Of a stretch of DNA of 58,245 bases, positions 39,551 through 47,977 are shown piece by piece; position 1 is the first letter of the stretch; every line of letters starts with the position of its first letter. This DNA is from a virus. The stretch covers positions 1 to 58,245 of IMG/VR virus record IMGVR_UViG_3300022868_000022. One strand, given 5' to 3'. Both the position numbers and the translations under genes were made by a program. Below the pieces are notes generated by a model. That model searched no databases and was not told where the DNA came from. It worked only from the letters and a program-made list of their open reading frames with translations.

Positions 39551-41739
39551 AAATTGAATTTGAAAATGTTGAGTTTAAAAACTTTTTGTCTTATGGTAAA
39601 ATACCACAAAATATTGAATTTAGACCAGGTGTAAATCTTATTCTTGGTACTGATGAACTAAGAGGAAGATCAAATGCTAGCGGTAAAAGTTCATTTTTTG
39701 AAACAATACCCTTTGCCCTTTTTGGTAAAACCAATAGAGGTATTAACAAAAAACAGATTATAAATTGGAAAAATAAAAAAAATTGTGAAGTAGTGTTAAA
39801 TTTTAAAAAAGGATCTGATAATTACAGGATATTAAGAGCTTTAAAGCCTGATAAATTAGAGATATATAAAAACACGGTTTTAATTCCACCACCATCTGAT
39901 GTAAGAGTATATCAAAAAACCTTAGAGAATGAAATTCTTAACATGGATTTTAATTCATCTATGCCTCTATTATATGTCAATCTAAATGCATTTACACCTA
40001 TATTTAAGATGGATAAACCACAGAAAAGAAAATTCCTTGAGCGCGTCTTTAATCTTGGATTTTTTTCAAGTCTTAATGAAAAAAGTAATAGCAAACTGAA
40101 GAAAACAAATGATAACATATATAAGATAACTGTCAATAATGATAAAGATAAAAGTACTATAAAAGAGATTGAAAGTCAAAATTTATCATTAACATTAAAG
40201 TTGGATAATATTGTATCATCACAGAATGATATTGATGTATTACAAAATAGTTTAGATACAGATGATACAATAGATAGTGATATTGTAGACTTTAAAATAA
40301 AAAAGAATGAAATATTAGAGGATCTACAGGACATTAAAGAAGAATATAATACTCTATGCACTACATTATCTGTTAAAAATAATGAGCTTAAAAATATTAA
40401 AAAGTATATGGATGAATACAAAGTAGATGAAAATATTTTAAATCAATTGAATACAAAGCGTGATGAATTAAAGATTTTAGGGGCTACCAAAGATATTGAA
40501 GAACTTATAAAAATAAAAGAGAATGAAATCAATATCTTAGAAAATAGTATTAAAGATTTTAGGACCAAAAATGAAGATATGGTTATAACTATATCAAGTC
40601 TTATGACCACATTAAAATCTACTAAAGATAGATATAACAAACTTAAAGATAACAATAAATGTCCTTTATGTGGATGTCCTTTATTGCTATCAGGTAATGA
40701 TGTATTAAAAAATCTTGACAATGAATGTATATCATTATCTAAATCTATCTTAAAATTAAAAGATGATAAATTAATTTTAACTAATAAAATTAATAATTTA
40801 ATGAAGGATAAATTAATATTAACTGATAGCATAAAAGACCTTAATACTAAAATGTTTAAAATATCAAAAATGTTAGTTGATGTAACTAATCTTGAATCTA
40901 AAACTGGTGATATTACTAAGTATAATGATTTTAAAGATAAATATATTGCATTATTTGATATAACCAAAAATATTATTAAGCAAAAAATAGAGCATGATGT
41001 TGTTATTAAAAAGAAGAAGGTAGTTATAGATGATATAGATGAAAATATTATATTGTGCCAGCTTAAGATAGACAAACAACAAGAGATTAAAAATAAAATT
41101 GATATACTATATGAGAGAGTTAAACAAGAACAGGTTATACGAGATGAATTAACTTTACTTATTAATGATAATATTAATAAAATCAAAGAGTTAAAGAAAG
41201 GTTCTGTAATTTATACAAAGAAGATTGATAAGCTTAATGAGATTATTGATTATTTTGACTACATTAAAATTTTATGTAAAGACGAAAATGTTAAACAGCA
41301 TGCTATAAAGTCTAAGATACCGTATATTAATAAACAGATAAATCATTACTTAGCAGAGAGTGGCATGAATTTTTATGTTAAGATAAGCAATTGGCTTGAA
41401 GATGAGATATTAGGGCCTGGTATAACCAATTGTTCTTATGGTAATTTAAGTGGTGGTGAGAGTCGAAGTATTGACTTATCTTTACAATTTGCATTTTTAG
41501 ATATATCAAGACTTCAATTTGGTGTATATCCAGATATATTGTTACTTGATGAATTATTAGATTCATCTGTTGATACAAAAGGACTTGTGAGTATTTTAAA
41601 CATTGTTAAAACAAGGCAGCAAGAAGATAATAGTAAAGTGTTCTTAATAACACATAGACAAGAGATAGAAAATATAGATGTTGATAATATTTATTTGGTT
41701 ACAAAAAAAGATGGGTTTAGTAATATACAATTACAATAA
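39547..41739 (+). CDS. 46: Recombination ATPase subunit, T4 gp46-like (Rad50/SbcC)
   Basis: The start MKIEFENVEFKNFLSYGK at 39547 is chosen by homology and the ATGA overlap; an upstream ATG at 39508 adds 13 unlikely residues. Walker A GRSNASGKSS is at residues 40-49, then a Q-loop region; two long coiled coils flank the zinc hook CPLCGC near residue 372; the signature LSGGES is near 634 and Walker B DILLLDEL near 660. At 730 residues it is longer than T4 gp46 (560), mostly in the coiled coil. Confidence 0.93.
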   Translation: MKIEFENVEFKNFLSYGKIPQNIEFRPGVNLILGTDELRGRSNASGKSSFFETIPFALFGKTNRGINKKQIINWKNKKNCEVVLNFKKGSDNYRILRALKPDKLEIYKNTVLIPPPSDVRVYQKTLENEILNMDFNSSMPLLYVNLNAFTPIFKMDKPQKRKFLERVFNLGFFSSLNEKSNSKLKKTNDNIYKITVNNDKDKSTIKEIESQNLSLTLKLDNIVSSQNDIDVLQNSLDTDDTIDSDIVDFKIKKNEILEDLQDIKEEYNTLCTTLSVKNNELKNIKKYMDEYKVDENILNQLNTKRDELKILGATKDIEELIKIKENEINILENSIKDFRTKNEDMVITISSLMTTLKSTKDRYNKLKDNNKCPLCGCPLLLSGNDVLKNLDNECISLSKSILKLKDDKLILTNKINNLMKDKLILTDSIKDLNTKMFKISKMLVDVTNLESKTGDITKYNDFKDKYIALFDITKNIIKQKIEHDVVIKKKKVVIDDIDENIILCQLKIDKQQEIKNKIDILYERVKQEQVIRDELTLLINDNINKIKELKKGSVIYTKKIDKLNEIIDYFDYIKILCKDENVKQHAIKSKIPYINKQINHYLAESGMNFYVKISNWLEDEILGPGITNCSYGNLSGGESRSIDLSLQFAFLDISRLQFGVYPDILLLDELLDSSVDTKGLVSILNIVKTRQQEDNSKVFLITHRQEIENIDVDNIYLVTKKDGFSNIQLQ

Positions 41740-41750
41740 TAAGTGGTATT

Positions 41751-41975
41751 ATGAATAATGAAGAATTTAATAATATAAAAGAATTTAATAATATAAAAGA
41801 AGCTTTAATTGATTCTATTAAAGATATGGATAAATTAAAGCTGTTACCAGTTTTTTTACAAAAATATTATTTTGGACATAATATGCTTGAAAATACTTAT
41901 TTTCAAGCATTAATAGATCATTTTGCATATCATATTGTTATGTATCTAAAAGAAAGAGATTTAAAAAATGAATAA
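41751..41975 (+). CDS. Small protein with duplicated EEFNNIK start
   Basis: The 74-residue product begins NNEEFNNIKEFNNIKEALID, a short in-frame duplication, and continues as an aromatic helical domain (FLQKYYFGHNMLENTYFQAL). No family is recognised. Its stop overlaps the next ATG. Confidence 0.5.
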   Translation: MNNEEFNNIKEFNNIKEALIDSIKDMDKLKLLPVFLQKYYFGHNMLENTYFQALIDHFAYHIVMYLKERDLKNE

Positions 41976-42187
41976 AGTATTCATTCGTCAATACAGTCTT
42001 GTAAAATTTAATATTGATGGTCTTGATCCATTGTGGCAAAATAAATATCCCTTTGAAAAGGATAGGATATATATTTTCTTCGGAGAAATACCAAACATGT
42101 TAGGTCATTGTATTGTAATGGATTACTGGTAAAATTCATTCAGGATACCATGTTGATAATTTTATGGAGGTAGATGATGTGGAGTAA
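41968..42187 (+). pseudogene. Small conserved phage protein broken by a frameshift
   Basis: The first frame (54 residues, MNKVFIRQYSLVKFNIDG... GEIPNMLGHCIVMDYW) stops at 42132. The +1 frame immediately continues GKIHSGYHVDNFMEVDDVE to 42187, which reads as the natural end of the same protein (…GHC.V.D…GKI.SGYH..NF.E is a pattern I recall from other phages). One deleted base at 42126-42130 would rejoin them. It may be a real lesion or a sequencing error. Confidence 0.5.
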
Positions 42188-42341
42188 AAAGGATATAGAA
42201 TTAAATAAGGATTTTCATGTATGGTGGGATGATATGGGATATCATTATCAACCTCTAAATGAAGAAGAAGCTGATTGGCTGATTGTAGTGAAGTGGTGGG
42301 CATGGAAATCATATCAAAAAGGAAGAACTGAGAATAATTAG
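42177..42341 (+). CDS. 54-residue Trp-rich hypothetical protein
   Basis: GGAGG at 42166-42170 positions the ATG. The product MWSKKDIELNKDFHVWWDD ends in WLIVVKWWAWKSYQKGR. It overlaps the end of the shifted frame of the preceding gene. Function is unknown. Confidence 0.5.
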   Translation: MWSKKDIELNKDFHVWWDDMGYHYQPLNEEEADWLIVVKWWAWKSYQKGRTENN

Positions 42342-42474
42342 ATTTATATTTTGTTTTATATTTACTTTATTAACATTAAATGTATTTAGTTTTGAAATAA
42401 AATATAATGATGGATTAATTATAAAATCAATAGGTTGGCCAGAAAAAATAAAAAATAGATATGGGAGAAAATAA
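42328..42474 (+). CDS. Possible small secreted/membrane peptide with non-ATG start
   Basis: An open frame begins CTG-AGA-ATA five bases after AAGGAAG and encodes RIIRFIFCFIFTLLTLNVFS followed by about 27 residues, which looks like a signal peptide. There is no in-frame ATG. If real it uses CTG or another rare start; otherwise the gene is damaged. Confidence 0.3.
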   Translation: MRIIRFIFCFIFTLLTLNVFSFEIKYNDGLIIKSIGWPEKIKNRYGRK

Positions 42475-43042
42475 ATTGAAAAGAAAAAAATTGAAATATC
42501 TTGTTCAAAAAAGAATGGATAAAAAAACACCTGGTTCAAGTGATTTTATGAACACTCAAATTGAATCATTAATTGATGTTATAGCACCATTAATACAAGA
42601 TGAAGATGATAGAGCTAGATTGGGTATAAGTAAATCAAATACTAATGAAGTACCTGAAGATAAATTAAAACCTAAAACAGGGTATATATCCGATATATTA
42701 GATAAAATAGATTTAATAGATAAAATTAATAAAGAAGATATTTTTAATAATGATGTTGAAGGATATGATATACCTGATATAATAACACAAGATAGAAACC
42801 ATATTTATCGTATTATGAGTGAAATGTTAGATAATCCAGATAGTTGTGGGTTATATCAAACAACTAAAGCTTTTAATGAGTTAGAAAAATTAGTAAATGA
42901 TGCTAGGTTAGAAGCTGCAGGTTGGACTTGGGCCCTAGCTTGTACTCAATTGGATTCTAATATTGATCCAAGGGAATACAATCAAGTTAATATAATTGAA
43001 CAAATACAAAAAGATCTTAATCCACCATATAAAAAGAAATAA
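42461..43042 (+). CDS. Hypothetical protein, possible small replication accessory
   Basis: The ATG at 42461 reads MGENKLKRKKLKYLVQKRMD, but the only good ribosome-binding site (GGGAG) is inside these codons, so the TTG at 42476 may be the real start. The rest is mostly helical with ITQDRNHIYRIMSEMLDNPD and LEAAGWTWALACTQLD. It directly precedes the recombinase gene. No family is recognised. Confidence 0.6.
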   Translation: MGENKLKRKKLKYLVQKRMDKKTPGSSDFMNTQIESLIDVIAPLIQDEDDRARLGISKSNTNEVPEDKLKPKTGYISDILDKIDLIDKINKEDIFNNDVEGYDIPDIITQDRNHIYRIMSEMLDNPDSCGLYQTTKAFNELEKLVNDARLEAAGWTWALACTQLDSNIDPREYNQVNIIEQIQKDLNPPYKKK

Positions 43043-43053
43043 TAGGAGATAAC

Positions 43054-44163
43054 ATGTCATTAGAAGATATCTTAAAATCAATAAACAAAAATGTTAAAGG
43101 TGTTCATATGTCAACTTTAACTGATAGTGATGTATCAAAAACAGAAGGATGGATAAAAACACCATCATTAGATCTTAATAGAATATTATCAGGTAGTTTA
43201 CATAAAGGCATTTCAGATAAAAATCTTGTTGGTATAGTTGGTCCAGAACATACTATGAAAAGTAGTTTTATGATTTTATGTATGTCTGAAGCAATAAAGC
43301 AGGGATTTAAGCCTATAATAATTGATACTGAACGTGGTGTTAATGATGAATTTTGTAAACGATGGGGTCTTGATTTAGATAAAACAGGATATATTTATAC
43401 GCCCTGGGTAGATAAAGTGAAAAGTATTTTGGCTAGCATTAAAGAATCGGGTGAGGAAAAACTTATCATTGGTATAGATAGCATAGGTGGCCTGGACTCG
43501 TATAAGATGTATACAGACGCTCTTAAAGATGATCCTAAGTCTGACCAAGGCCAACTTCAAAAACGTATCAGATCCCTCTTAAAACTACTTCTTAATATAA
43601 CTATTGAGCAAAAATCAATAGCTATTGTAACAGGTCATATGTATAGCTCACCAGATATGTTTACACCAGATCAAATTGGTGGTGGTAAAGCTATGAAATT
43701 ATTTCCAAGTATTTTGATAAGCCTAAAGAAAAAACTTATCAAAGATGGTACTACTAAAGATAGCAATATTGTTGGTAATGAGATTACAGCAACTACTGTT
43801 AAAAATAGAACATATCCACCTTTCCAACAAGCTACTGTTGCTATAGATTATAAAAATGGTATTAATCCTTATGCCGGTTTATTAGACTTGATGGTAAAGG
43901 CTAATATAATTGAAAAATCTGGTGCATGGTATTCATATAAAGAGCAACGATTAGGACAGGGTGCTATAAAAGCATCAGAAGCATTAAAAGACTTTCCAGA
44001 ATGTATAGAAAGTCTTGAACAATGGTTAGAAGCTACTGGATATTCTAATATTAATGAAAATTTTAAAGAAGCTGAAGAATTAGTATTTAAACCAGAAATA
44101 GTTGAAGAAAATAAATCGACTGTTAAGAAAAATGGTAAAAAAATAAAAATTACTAAAAAATAA
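43054..44163 (+). CDS. uvsX: RecA-like recombinase, T4 UvsX-like
   Basis: The 369-residue protein (T4 UvsX 391) has an altered Walker A GPEHTMKSS at residues 63-71, IIIDTERGVND (catalytic Glu region), Walker B LIIGIDSIGG near 138-147, an L2-like stretch (HMYSSPDMFTPDQIGGGKAM), and a lysine-rich C-terminus. In T4-like phages UvsX drives recombination-dependent replication with gp46/47. AGGAGA precedes the start. Confidence 0.92.
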   Translation: MSLEDILKSINKNVKGVHMSTLTDSDVSKTEGWIKTPSLDLNRILSGSLHKGISDKNLVGIVGPEHTMKSSFMILCMSEAIKQGFKPIIIDTERGVNDEFCKRWGLDLDKTGYIYTPWVDKVKSILASIKESGEEKLIIGIDSIGGLDSYKMYTDALKDDPKSDQGQLQKRIRSLLKLLLNITIEQKSIAIVTGHMYSSPDMFTPDQIGGGKAMKLFPSILISLKKKLIKDGTTKDSNIVGNEITATTVKNRTYPPFQQATVAIDYKNGINPYAGLLDLMVKANIIEKSGAWYSYKEQRLGQGAIKASEALKDFPECIESLEQWLEATGYSNINENFKEAEELVFKPEIVEENKSTVKKNGKKIKITKK

Positions 44164-44186
44164 AACATATTATACTAAGGAGTATT

Positions 44187-44387
44187 ATGTTAGAAAGTAC
44201 TTTTTTGAATCTACCTGAGAGCCTTCCAGATAGAAAACAAATTGGTCAAATATATTTAGAAGGTGAACATATGATATCCCAAAAAACATCAAAGCATAAA
44301 GGTGATATAGTATCATATTATGAAATCATTACTGTATATAATCCTAAAAAATATGAATTTGTTCCAAAATATGAAAAACTAGAATAA
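44187..44387 (+). CDS. Small hypothetical protein (66 residues)
   Basis: It starts MLESTFLNLPESLPDRKQIG after a good AAGGAG site. A beta-type segment (SYYEIITVYNPKKYEF) ends in FVPKYEKLE. No family is recognised. Confidence 0.55.
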   Translation: MLESTFLNLPESLPDRKQIGQIYLEGEHMISQKTSKHKGDIVSYYEIITVYNPKKYEFVPKYEKLE

Positions 44388-44398
44388 GGGAGAGTAAA

Positions 44399-44737
44399 AT
44401 GGAAAAGAAAAAAATAAGTATATTTAGAGTAGAGTATGATAGAGTTGGTATGGAGCAGTCATGGACAGCTTTTATTGCTGCATATAGTGCTGATGAAGCT
44501 GTGGATTATATTCACGCTACAGTAGGCGGTAATTTAAGAATTAATACATGTGGTTTTACATGTAGATTAGATGCTATATCTAATAGTCTAAGGTCTGTTA
44601 TAGTTGGTTCTGCTGGATCTGTTGGTGTTAAACAAGTAAAAGGCAAACCTGATGAAAAAGTACCAGAAGCACCAACACCAAAGCAAAAATCAAAGACAAT
44701 CAAGAAAGTTAATATTGGTAATATTGGTAAAAAATGA
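44399..44737 (+). CDS. Small hypothetical protein with basic tail
   Basis: The 112-residue product has a small alpha/beta domain (SIFRVEYDRVGMEQSWTAFI, AAYSADEAVDYIHATVGG) and a flexible Pro/Lys-rich tail. The first domain resembles compact phage adaptor domains, but no function is known. Its stop overlaps the next start (ATGATAA). Confidence 0.55.
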   Translation: MEKKKISIFRVEYDRVGMEQSWTAFIAAYSADEAVDYIHATVGGNLRINTCGFTCRLDAISNSLRSVIVGSAGSVGVKQVKGKPDEKVPEAPTPKQKSKTIKKVNIGNIGKK

Positions 44738-45606
44738 TAATTGATACATTTAATATAGACAATTTACTTAAATCTTGGTTATCTAAAGACTTTACTGTTA
44801 TTAGCACAAAAGAGAGACAAAATATAGCTATTAACGCATCTGATACACAATTAGATGCGTTAATAATAGATTGGATTCCTAGTGAATGGCCTGGAAAAGA
44901 GAAACAATTAATAGACCAGACTAAACTTGTTGAAAAGTATATTAAAAAGAATAAAAAAGTTATAATTTTTGATAGATATCTTGGTATTACTGTTAATGAA
45001 TTTAAATGGTTTACAAAAAGGAATGTTGTATTATTTGAACCAGCTTTAAATTATAGATCCGGGTTTACATATATGCCATTTCCTGTTAAAATAAAAAATA
45101 TTAATGATGATTTTATAACCAAAGAAAAAAGAAAATATGATCTTATATATAAAGGAAATCTAACAGATAAGACTAAATGGTTTGAAAATTATTATATAGA
45201 GTTTAAGAAGAAATATCCTGAAAAAATAATATCATATGATGCTATAATTGATAGAGAATGTGGACAGAAATATAAAACATTTGATGTTATAGAAAATAAA
45301 ATATCTTATATAGATGCTAAATCTACTATTATTATAGGGTCTAAACAAGAGTATAATATAGGGTATTTAAATCAAGGGTTTGTAGAAGCATTAGCATTAG
45401 ATTGTTTACCTTTAATACCAGCAGAACATAGGTATTATAATGGTATGATTACTGTAAATAATATAAATGAAGCTGAACTTTATACTTCATTGTATGATGA
45501 ATTGGATATAGGATTATTGATAGATTGTCATGATCGTATTAAAAAATATTATCCTGAAATGATGATAGAGTATGCTGTTGATATGATTAAATTTTTTATA
45601 AAATAA
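44734..45606 (+). CDS. Glycosyltransferase-like protein (CgeB/GT-B type, tentative)
   Basis: The 290-residue protein has a first Rossmann-like half (ALIIDWIPSEWPGKEKQ, KKVIIFDRYLG) and a second half with YDLIYKGNLTDKTKWF, then SYIDAKSTIIIGSKQEYN and the acceptor segment GYLNQGFVEALALDCLPLIP. The last block resembles the sugar-nucleotide binding region of CgeB/GT-4-like glycosyltransferases. Donor and acceptor are unknown. Confidence 0.65.
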   Translation: MIIDTFNIDNLLKSWLSKDFTVISTKERQNIAINASDTQLDALIIDWIPSEWPGKEKQLIDQTKLVEKYIKKNKKVIIFDRYLGITVNEFKWFTKRNVVLFEPALNYRSGFTYMPFPVKIKNINDDFITKEKRKYDLIYKGNLTDKTKWFENYYIEFKKKYPEKIISYDAIIDRECGQKYKTFDVIENKISYIDAKSTIIIGSKQEYNIGYLNQGFVEALALDCLPLIPAEHRYYNGMITVNNINEAELYTSLYDELDIGLLIDCHDRIKKYYPEMMIEYAVDMIKFFIK

Positions 45607-45700
45607 GGAGATGGGATATGTATCATATATGGAATAGATCCTATAGAATCTAGAATAGTTTTTAGTAGTAAATCAATTATCAAAAATAAGAGGGATAATA

Positions 45701-46012
45701 ATGAAAAATAATGTAAATGATAAAAAAATGGATATTTCGTTATCAAGAACATATACTATAAACACAGGAAATTATAGTAGTATTAAACCATCTGTTACAA
45801 TAACAAAGACTTCTATTGACAGAAAGGATTTTCAAGAAGAATATGAGGAATTGACTGAATTAATAGATTCTGTTATAGCATTAGAGACATTAAAAATATC
45901 TGATGAAATGTCCACAATTAATAACATAGGATATAAAGACTATACTGATATCATTAGAAAAGATGAAGATGATATAGGTATGTTTATTAAAAAATTCTCT
46001 GAAAAGGACTAA
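45701..46012 (+). CDS. Hypothetical acidic protein
   Basis: The 103-residue product, after AGAGGG, is hydrophilic with SVTITKTSIDRKDFQEEYEE and an acidic helix. No family is recognised. It is followed two bases later by the next gene. Confidence 0.55.
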   Translation: MKNNVNDKKMDISLSRTYTINTGNYSSIKPSVTITKTSIDRKDFQEEYEELTELIDSVIALETLKISDEMSTINNIGYKDYTDIIRKDEDDIGMFIKKFSEKD

Positions 46013-46013
46013 T

Positions 46014-46319
46014 ATGAAAAAAGTTACTAAAAAACAATACAATCAAACTGTTATGCCTCCAATATATGATATTATTGAAGGTAAATATAAAGTATTATAT
46101 ATAAATTATGGTAAGTTACGATTTACTGCATCTTATGTTGATAAAGCACCAAATGTCGGGTCTAGTATGATATGGGATAGTATACAATATAAAGTATCTT
46201 ATGTTAATGAAAAGGAAAAAAGATTTTCTGCTGTATTTGTACAGATAATAACAGAACCACAAGACGTGCCGTTACCAGAAGATACTATAAAAACAAAGAA
46301 TGTAGCAACTTTGATATAA
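46014..46319 (+). CDS. Hypothetical beta-rich protein
   Basis: The 101-residue product reads IIEGKYKVLYINYGKLRFTA, YKVSYVNEKEKRFSAVFVQI and a proline-rich end, suggesting a small beta barrel. No family is recognised. Confidence 0.55.
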   Translation: MKKVTKKQYNQTVMPPIYDIIEGKYKVLYINYGKLRFTASYVDKAPNVGSSMIWDSIQYKVSYVNEKEKRFSAVFVQIITEPQDVPLPEDTIKTKNVATLI

Positions 46320-46329
46320 GGATGTATTT

Positions 46330-46395
46330 ATGATTAGTTTTATTTGTGATTTTCTTTTTGTATTTATTATAATAGTAGCATTAGAAAATCTTTAA
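46330..46395 (+). CDS. Possible 21-residue membrane peptide
   Basis: The frame MISFICDFLFVFIIIVALEN-L follows AAGGA at 46319-46323. It is one hydrophobic helix. Such micro-proteins are easily produced by chance in AT-rich DNA, hence low confidence. Confidence 0.35.
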   Translation: MISFICDFLFVFIIIVALENL

Positions 46396-46416
46396 TAGTC
46401 AAATAATTTTAAAGGC

Positions 46417-46484
46417 TGTGGGATTAGAAAACCTTATGTCCCTGGATGATATCTTAAAGGGATAGCATAAAAGGCCCAACCACA
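46417..46484 (+). ncRNA. Predicted structured RNA element upstream of a glycosyltransferase-like gene
   Basis: Nested pairings are visible: TGTGG 46417-46421 with CCACA 46480-46484; CCTTATG 46432-46438 with CATAAAAGG 46466-46474 (two bulged A); TCCCT 46439-46443 with AGGGA 46458-46462. The element has markedly more G+C than its surroundings and ends five bases before the ATG at 46489, covering the place where a ribosome-binding site would be. It may be a cis-regulatory leader or a small RNA. Confidence 0.5.
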
Positions 46485-46488
46485 TATT

Positions 46489-47151
46489 ATGCTTAAAATA
46501 ATAAAAAATAATAAAAATGCTGATATATTAATTGTAACACCTTTATATACAGGTCATAAAATATCTAAAGAGACAAAAAAATCTCTTAAACATAATAATG
46601 CAAATTATATATGGATATCTTATGAAAGTACTATGAAGCATGCTGCAAATGTACAAGGTGCTTTAGATAGTTATGAAAAGGATCATATTTTACCACCATA
46701 TATTTTTGTACTTGATAGGGATATCATTCTTGGTAAAAATTGTATAGATAAGTTATATGATACTATGATAAAAGAAGCTGTTAAATCAGATAAAATTATA
46801 GCATTTGTATATACACCATTTGAATATAAAGGTCATATTAATATGAAGTTCCCACCAATAGAATATGATATTAACAGATTGGTTAGAGGAAATTATATAT
46901 CATCTAATAGCTTATATAATACAGAGTGTATTAAAAAAGTTGGTGGGTTTGTTATAGAGGAAAAATATCATCGCTTATCAGATTGGGCGATGTGGCTAAA
47001 AATGTTTAAGTATGGTTTTTATGGTAAGTTATGTAAGGATGGATATTTTACAGCAATAAGTACTAAAAATGATATATCTTGTGGAACAAATGAAGAATAT
47101 GTTATTACTCATAAACATGTAGTACAAGATTTTATTTATCCACTAAAATAA
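46489..47151 (+). CDS. Glycosyltransferase family 2-like protein (GT-A)
   Basis: The 220-residue protein has NADILIVTPLYTGHKIS, then VLDRDIILGKNCIDKLYDTM (the D-x-D-type donor/metal motif in IFVLDRDI), GNYISSNSLYNTECIKKVGG and a RLSDWAMWLKMFKYGFYG acceptor-site block with a W-D-x-W-like pattern. These are GT-A hallmarks. It lacks a ribosome-binding site other than one hidden in the structured leader. The 3' end overlaps the convergent minus-strand gene by 20 bases. Confidence 0.7.
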   Translation: MLKIIKNNKNADILIVTPLYTGHKISKETKKSLKHNNANYIWISYESTMKHAANVQGALDSYEKDHILPPYIFVLDRDIILGKNCIDKLYDTMIKEAVKSDKIIAFVYTPFEYKGHINMKFPPIEYDINRLVRGNYISSNSLYNTECIKKVGGFVIEEKYHRLSDWAMWLKMFKYGFYGKLCKDGYFTAISTKNDISCGTNEEYVITHKHVVQDFIYPLK

Positions 47152-47260
47152 TCTTAAAACAAATGGTACAATAAAATTTAAGTCTTCTTCTATCATCTAT
47201 ACCAATTAAATCCATTGTTTTACCACAACATTTAGGTTTAACTACGTCTTTTATTTTCAT
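47132..47260 (-). CDS. 42-residue zinc-ribbon microprotein
   Basis: The frame MKIKDVVKPKCCGKTMDLIG continues RRRLKFYCTICFKIILVDK. A CC pair and a C-x-x-C pair around a basic loop are characteristic of a small zinc ribbon. It overlaps the end of the convergent GT-A gene and the end of the next minus-strand gene. Confidence 0.6.
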   Translation of the reverse strand: MKIKDVVKPKCCGKTMDLIGIDDRRRLKFYCTICFKIILVDK

Positions 47261-47498
47261 CACATGTCCAATCATTATTTCTTTTTTTATCTGTTTTTAT
47301 CATATTATCTAGTTGATACTGAGCATCTTTTTTAGTATTATAACAATATTGTTTATAACAACATTGTTTATAACAACATTGTTTATAACAACAATCTATC
47401 CATTTACTATATAATACAATACTAAATATTCTATACACAACTTTCATTTGAATCTTGAAATATCCATATTTGTTTTCACATATTCTATATTCAGACAT
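47238..47498 (-). CDS. Protein with repeated CCYKQ cysteine-rich segment
   Basis: The 86-residue product has an ordinary N-terminus (MSEYRICENKYGYFKIQMKV) and then CCYKQ repeated three times, encoded by a 15-bp tandem repeat (about 47341-47394), followed by a charged tail. The repeat seems a slippage product in an otherwise conserved-looking reading frame. Function is unknown. Confidence 0.5.
   Translation of the reverse strand: MSEYRICENKYGYFKIQMKVVYRIFSIVLYSKWIDCCYKQCCYKQCCYKQYCYNTKKDAQYQLDNMIKTDKKRNNDWTCDENKRRS
47341..47394. repeat. 15-bp tandem repeat, three copies
   Basis: The unit tttataacaacattg recurs with one or two mismatches, encoding YKQCC on the minus strand. It keeps the reading frame of its host gene. 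Confidence 0.8.
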
Positions 47499-47743
47499 TA
47501 TATTTTACCTTCCCAAGCACATCCTTTCCAACCACCCTTTCCCTTAGCGTTCATAGTACCTTCTTCAAGTCTTGACCAAATAGAGCCATTTGTTGGATAT
47601 GACATTCTAATGCATTCAAATCCAGTTGATGACATTGTTAAGAAAGCACAACATTTATCTCCTTGTCCTAAGCGACAAATACTTTTTGCTTTATTTACTG
47701 ATAACTTATATTCTGTTGCGTGATCATCTATAATTTTTTCCAT
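47498..47743 (-). CDS. Conserved Cys/Gly-rich small phage protein
   Basis: The 81-residue product has ICRLGQGDKCCAFLTMSSTG, FECIRMS, SIWSRLEEGTMNAKGKGGW and a final GCAWEGKI. I recall this pattern from other large phages, with no function. Cysteines may bind metal. Confidence 0.65.
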   Translation of the reverse strand: MEKIIDDHATEYKLSVNKAKSICRLGQGDKCCAFLTMSSTGFECIRMSYPTNGSIWSRLEEGTMNAKGKGGWKGCAWEGKI

Positions 47744-47816
47744 ATTTTATCCTTTAAATATGATTGATGGGGTTTTGGATAGCAAATAACAAGTCTCGGA
47801 TTAACCGTATCTATGT

Positions 47817-47954
47817 CGCCACTTCCGCCGCCTACTTGCCAATGACAAACCAGCAAATCATTTTCCTATTCTGTTTTGTCAATTCCGCCACTTCCGCCGC
47901 CTACTTGCCAATGACAAACCAGCAAATCATTTTCCTATTCTGTTTTGTCAATTC
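47817..47954. repeat. 69-bp perfect tandem repeat, GC-rich relative to the genome
   Basis: Copies at 47817-47885 and 47886-47954 are identical, followed by the first six bases of a third. The unit contains CGCCACTTCCGCCGCCTAC, much richer in G+C than flanking DNA. It fills most of a 234-base gap without a convincing gene; the open plus-strand frame across it (47764-48024) lacks coding character. Confidence 0.9.
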
Positions 47955-47977
47955 CGCCACCCCAGTAATATTAAGTT

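Noticed and set aside
40443-41186. Long minus-strand frame inside the gp46 coiled coil
   Set aside because: It is the antisense shadow of an AT-rich coiled-coil coding region (poly Ile/Ser/Leu), with no ribosome-binding site.
46438-46470. Translational bypass site like T4 gene 60 (GGA-TAG in a hairpin)
   Set aside because: GGGATAG is present near a hairpin but no open frame enters the element, so a coding gap cannot be supported.
47786-47960. tRNA-like match on the minus strand (GTGGCGGAATTG, GGTTAATCC)
   Set aside because: Isolated D-arm-like and T-arm-like words without acceptor pairing; not a tRNA.
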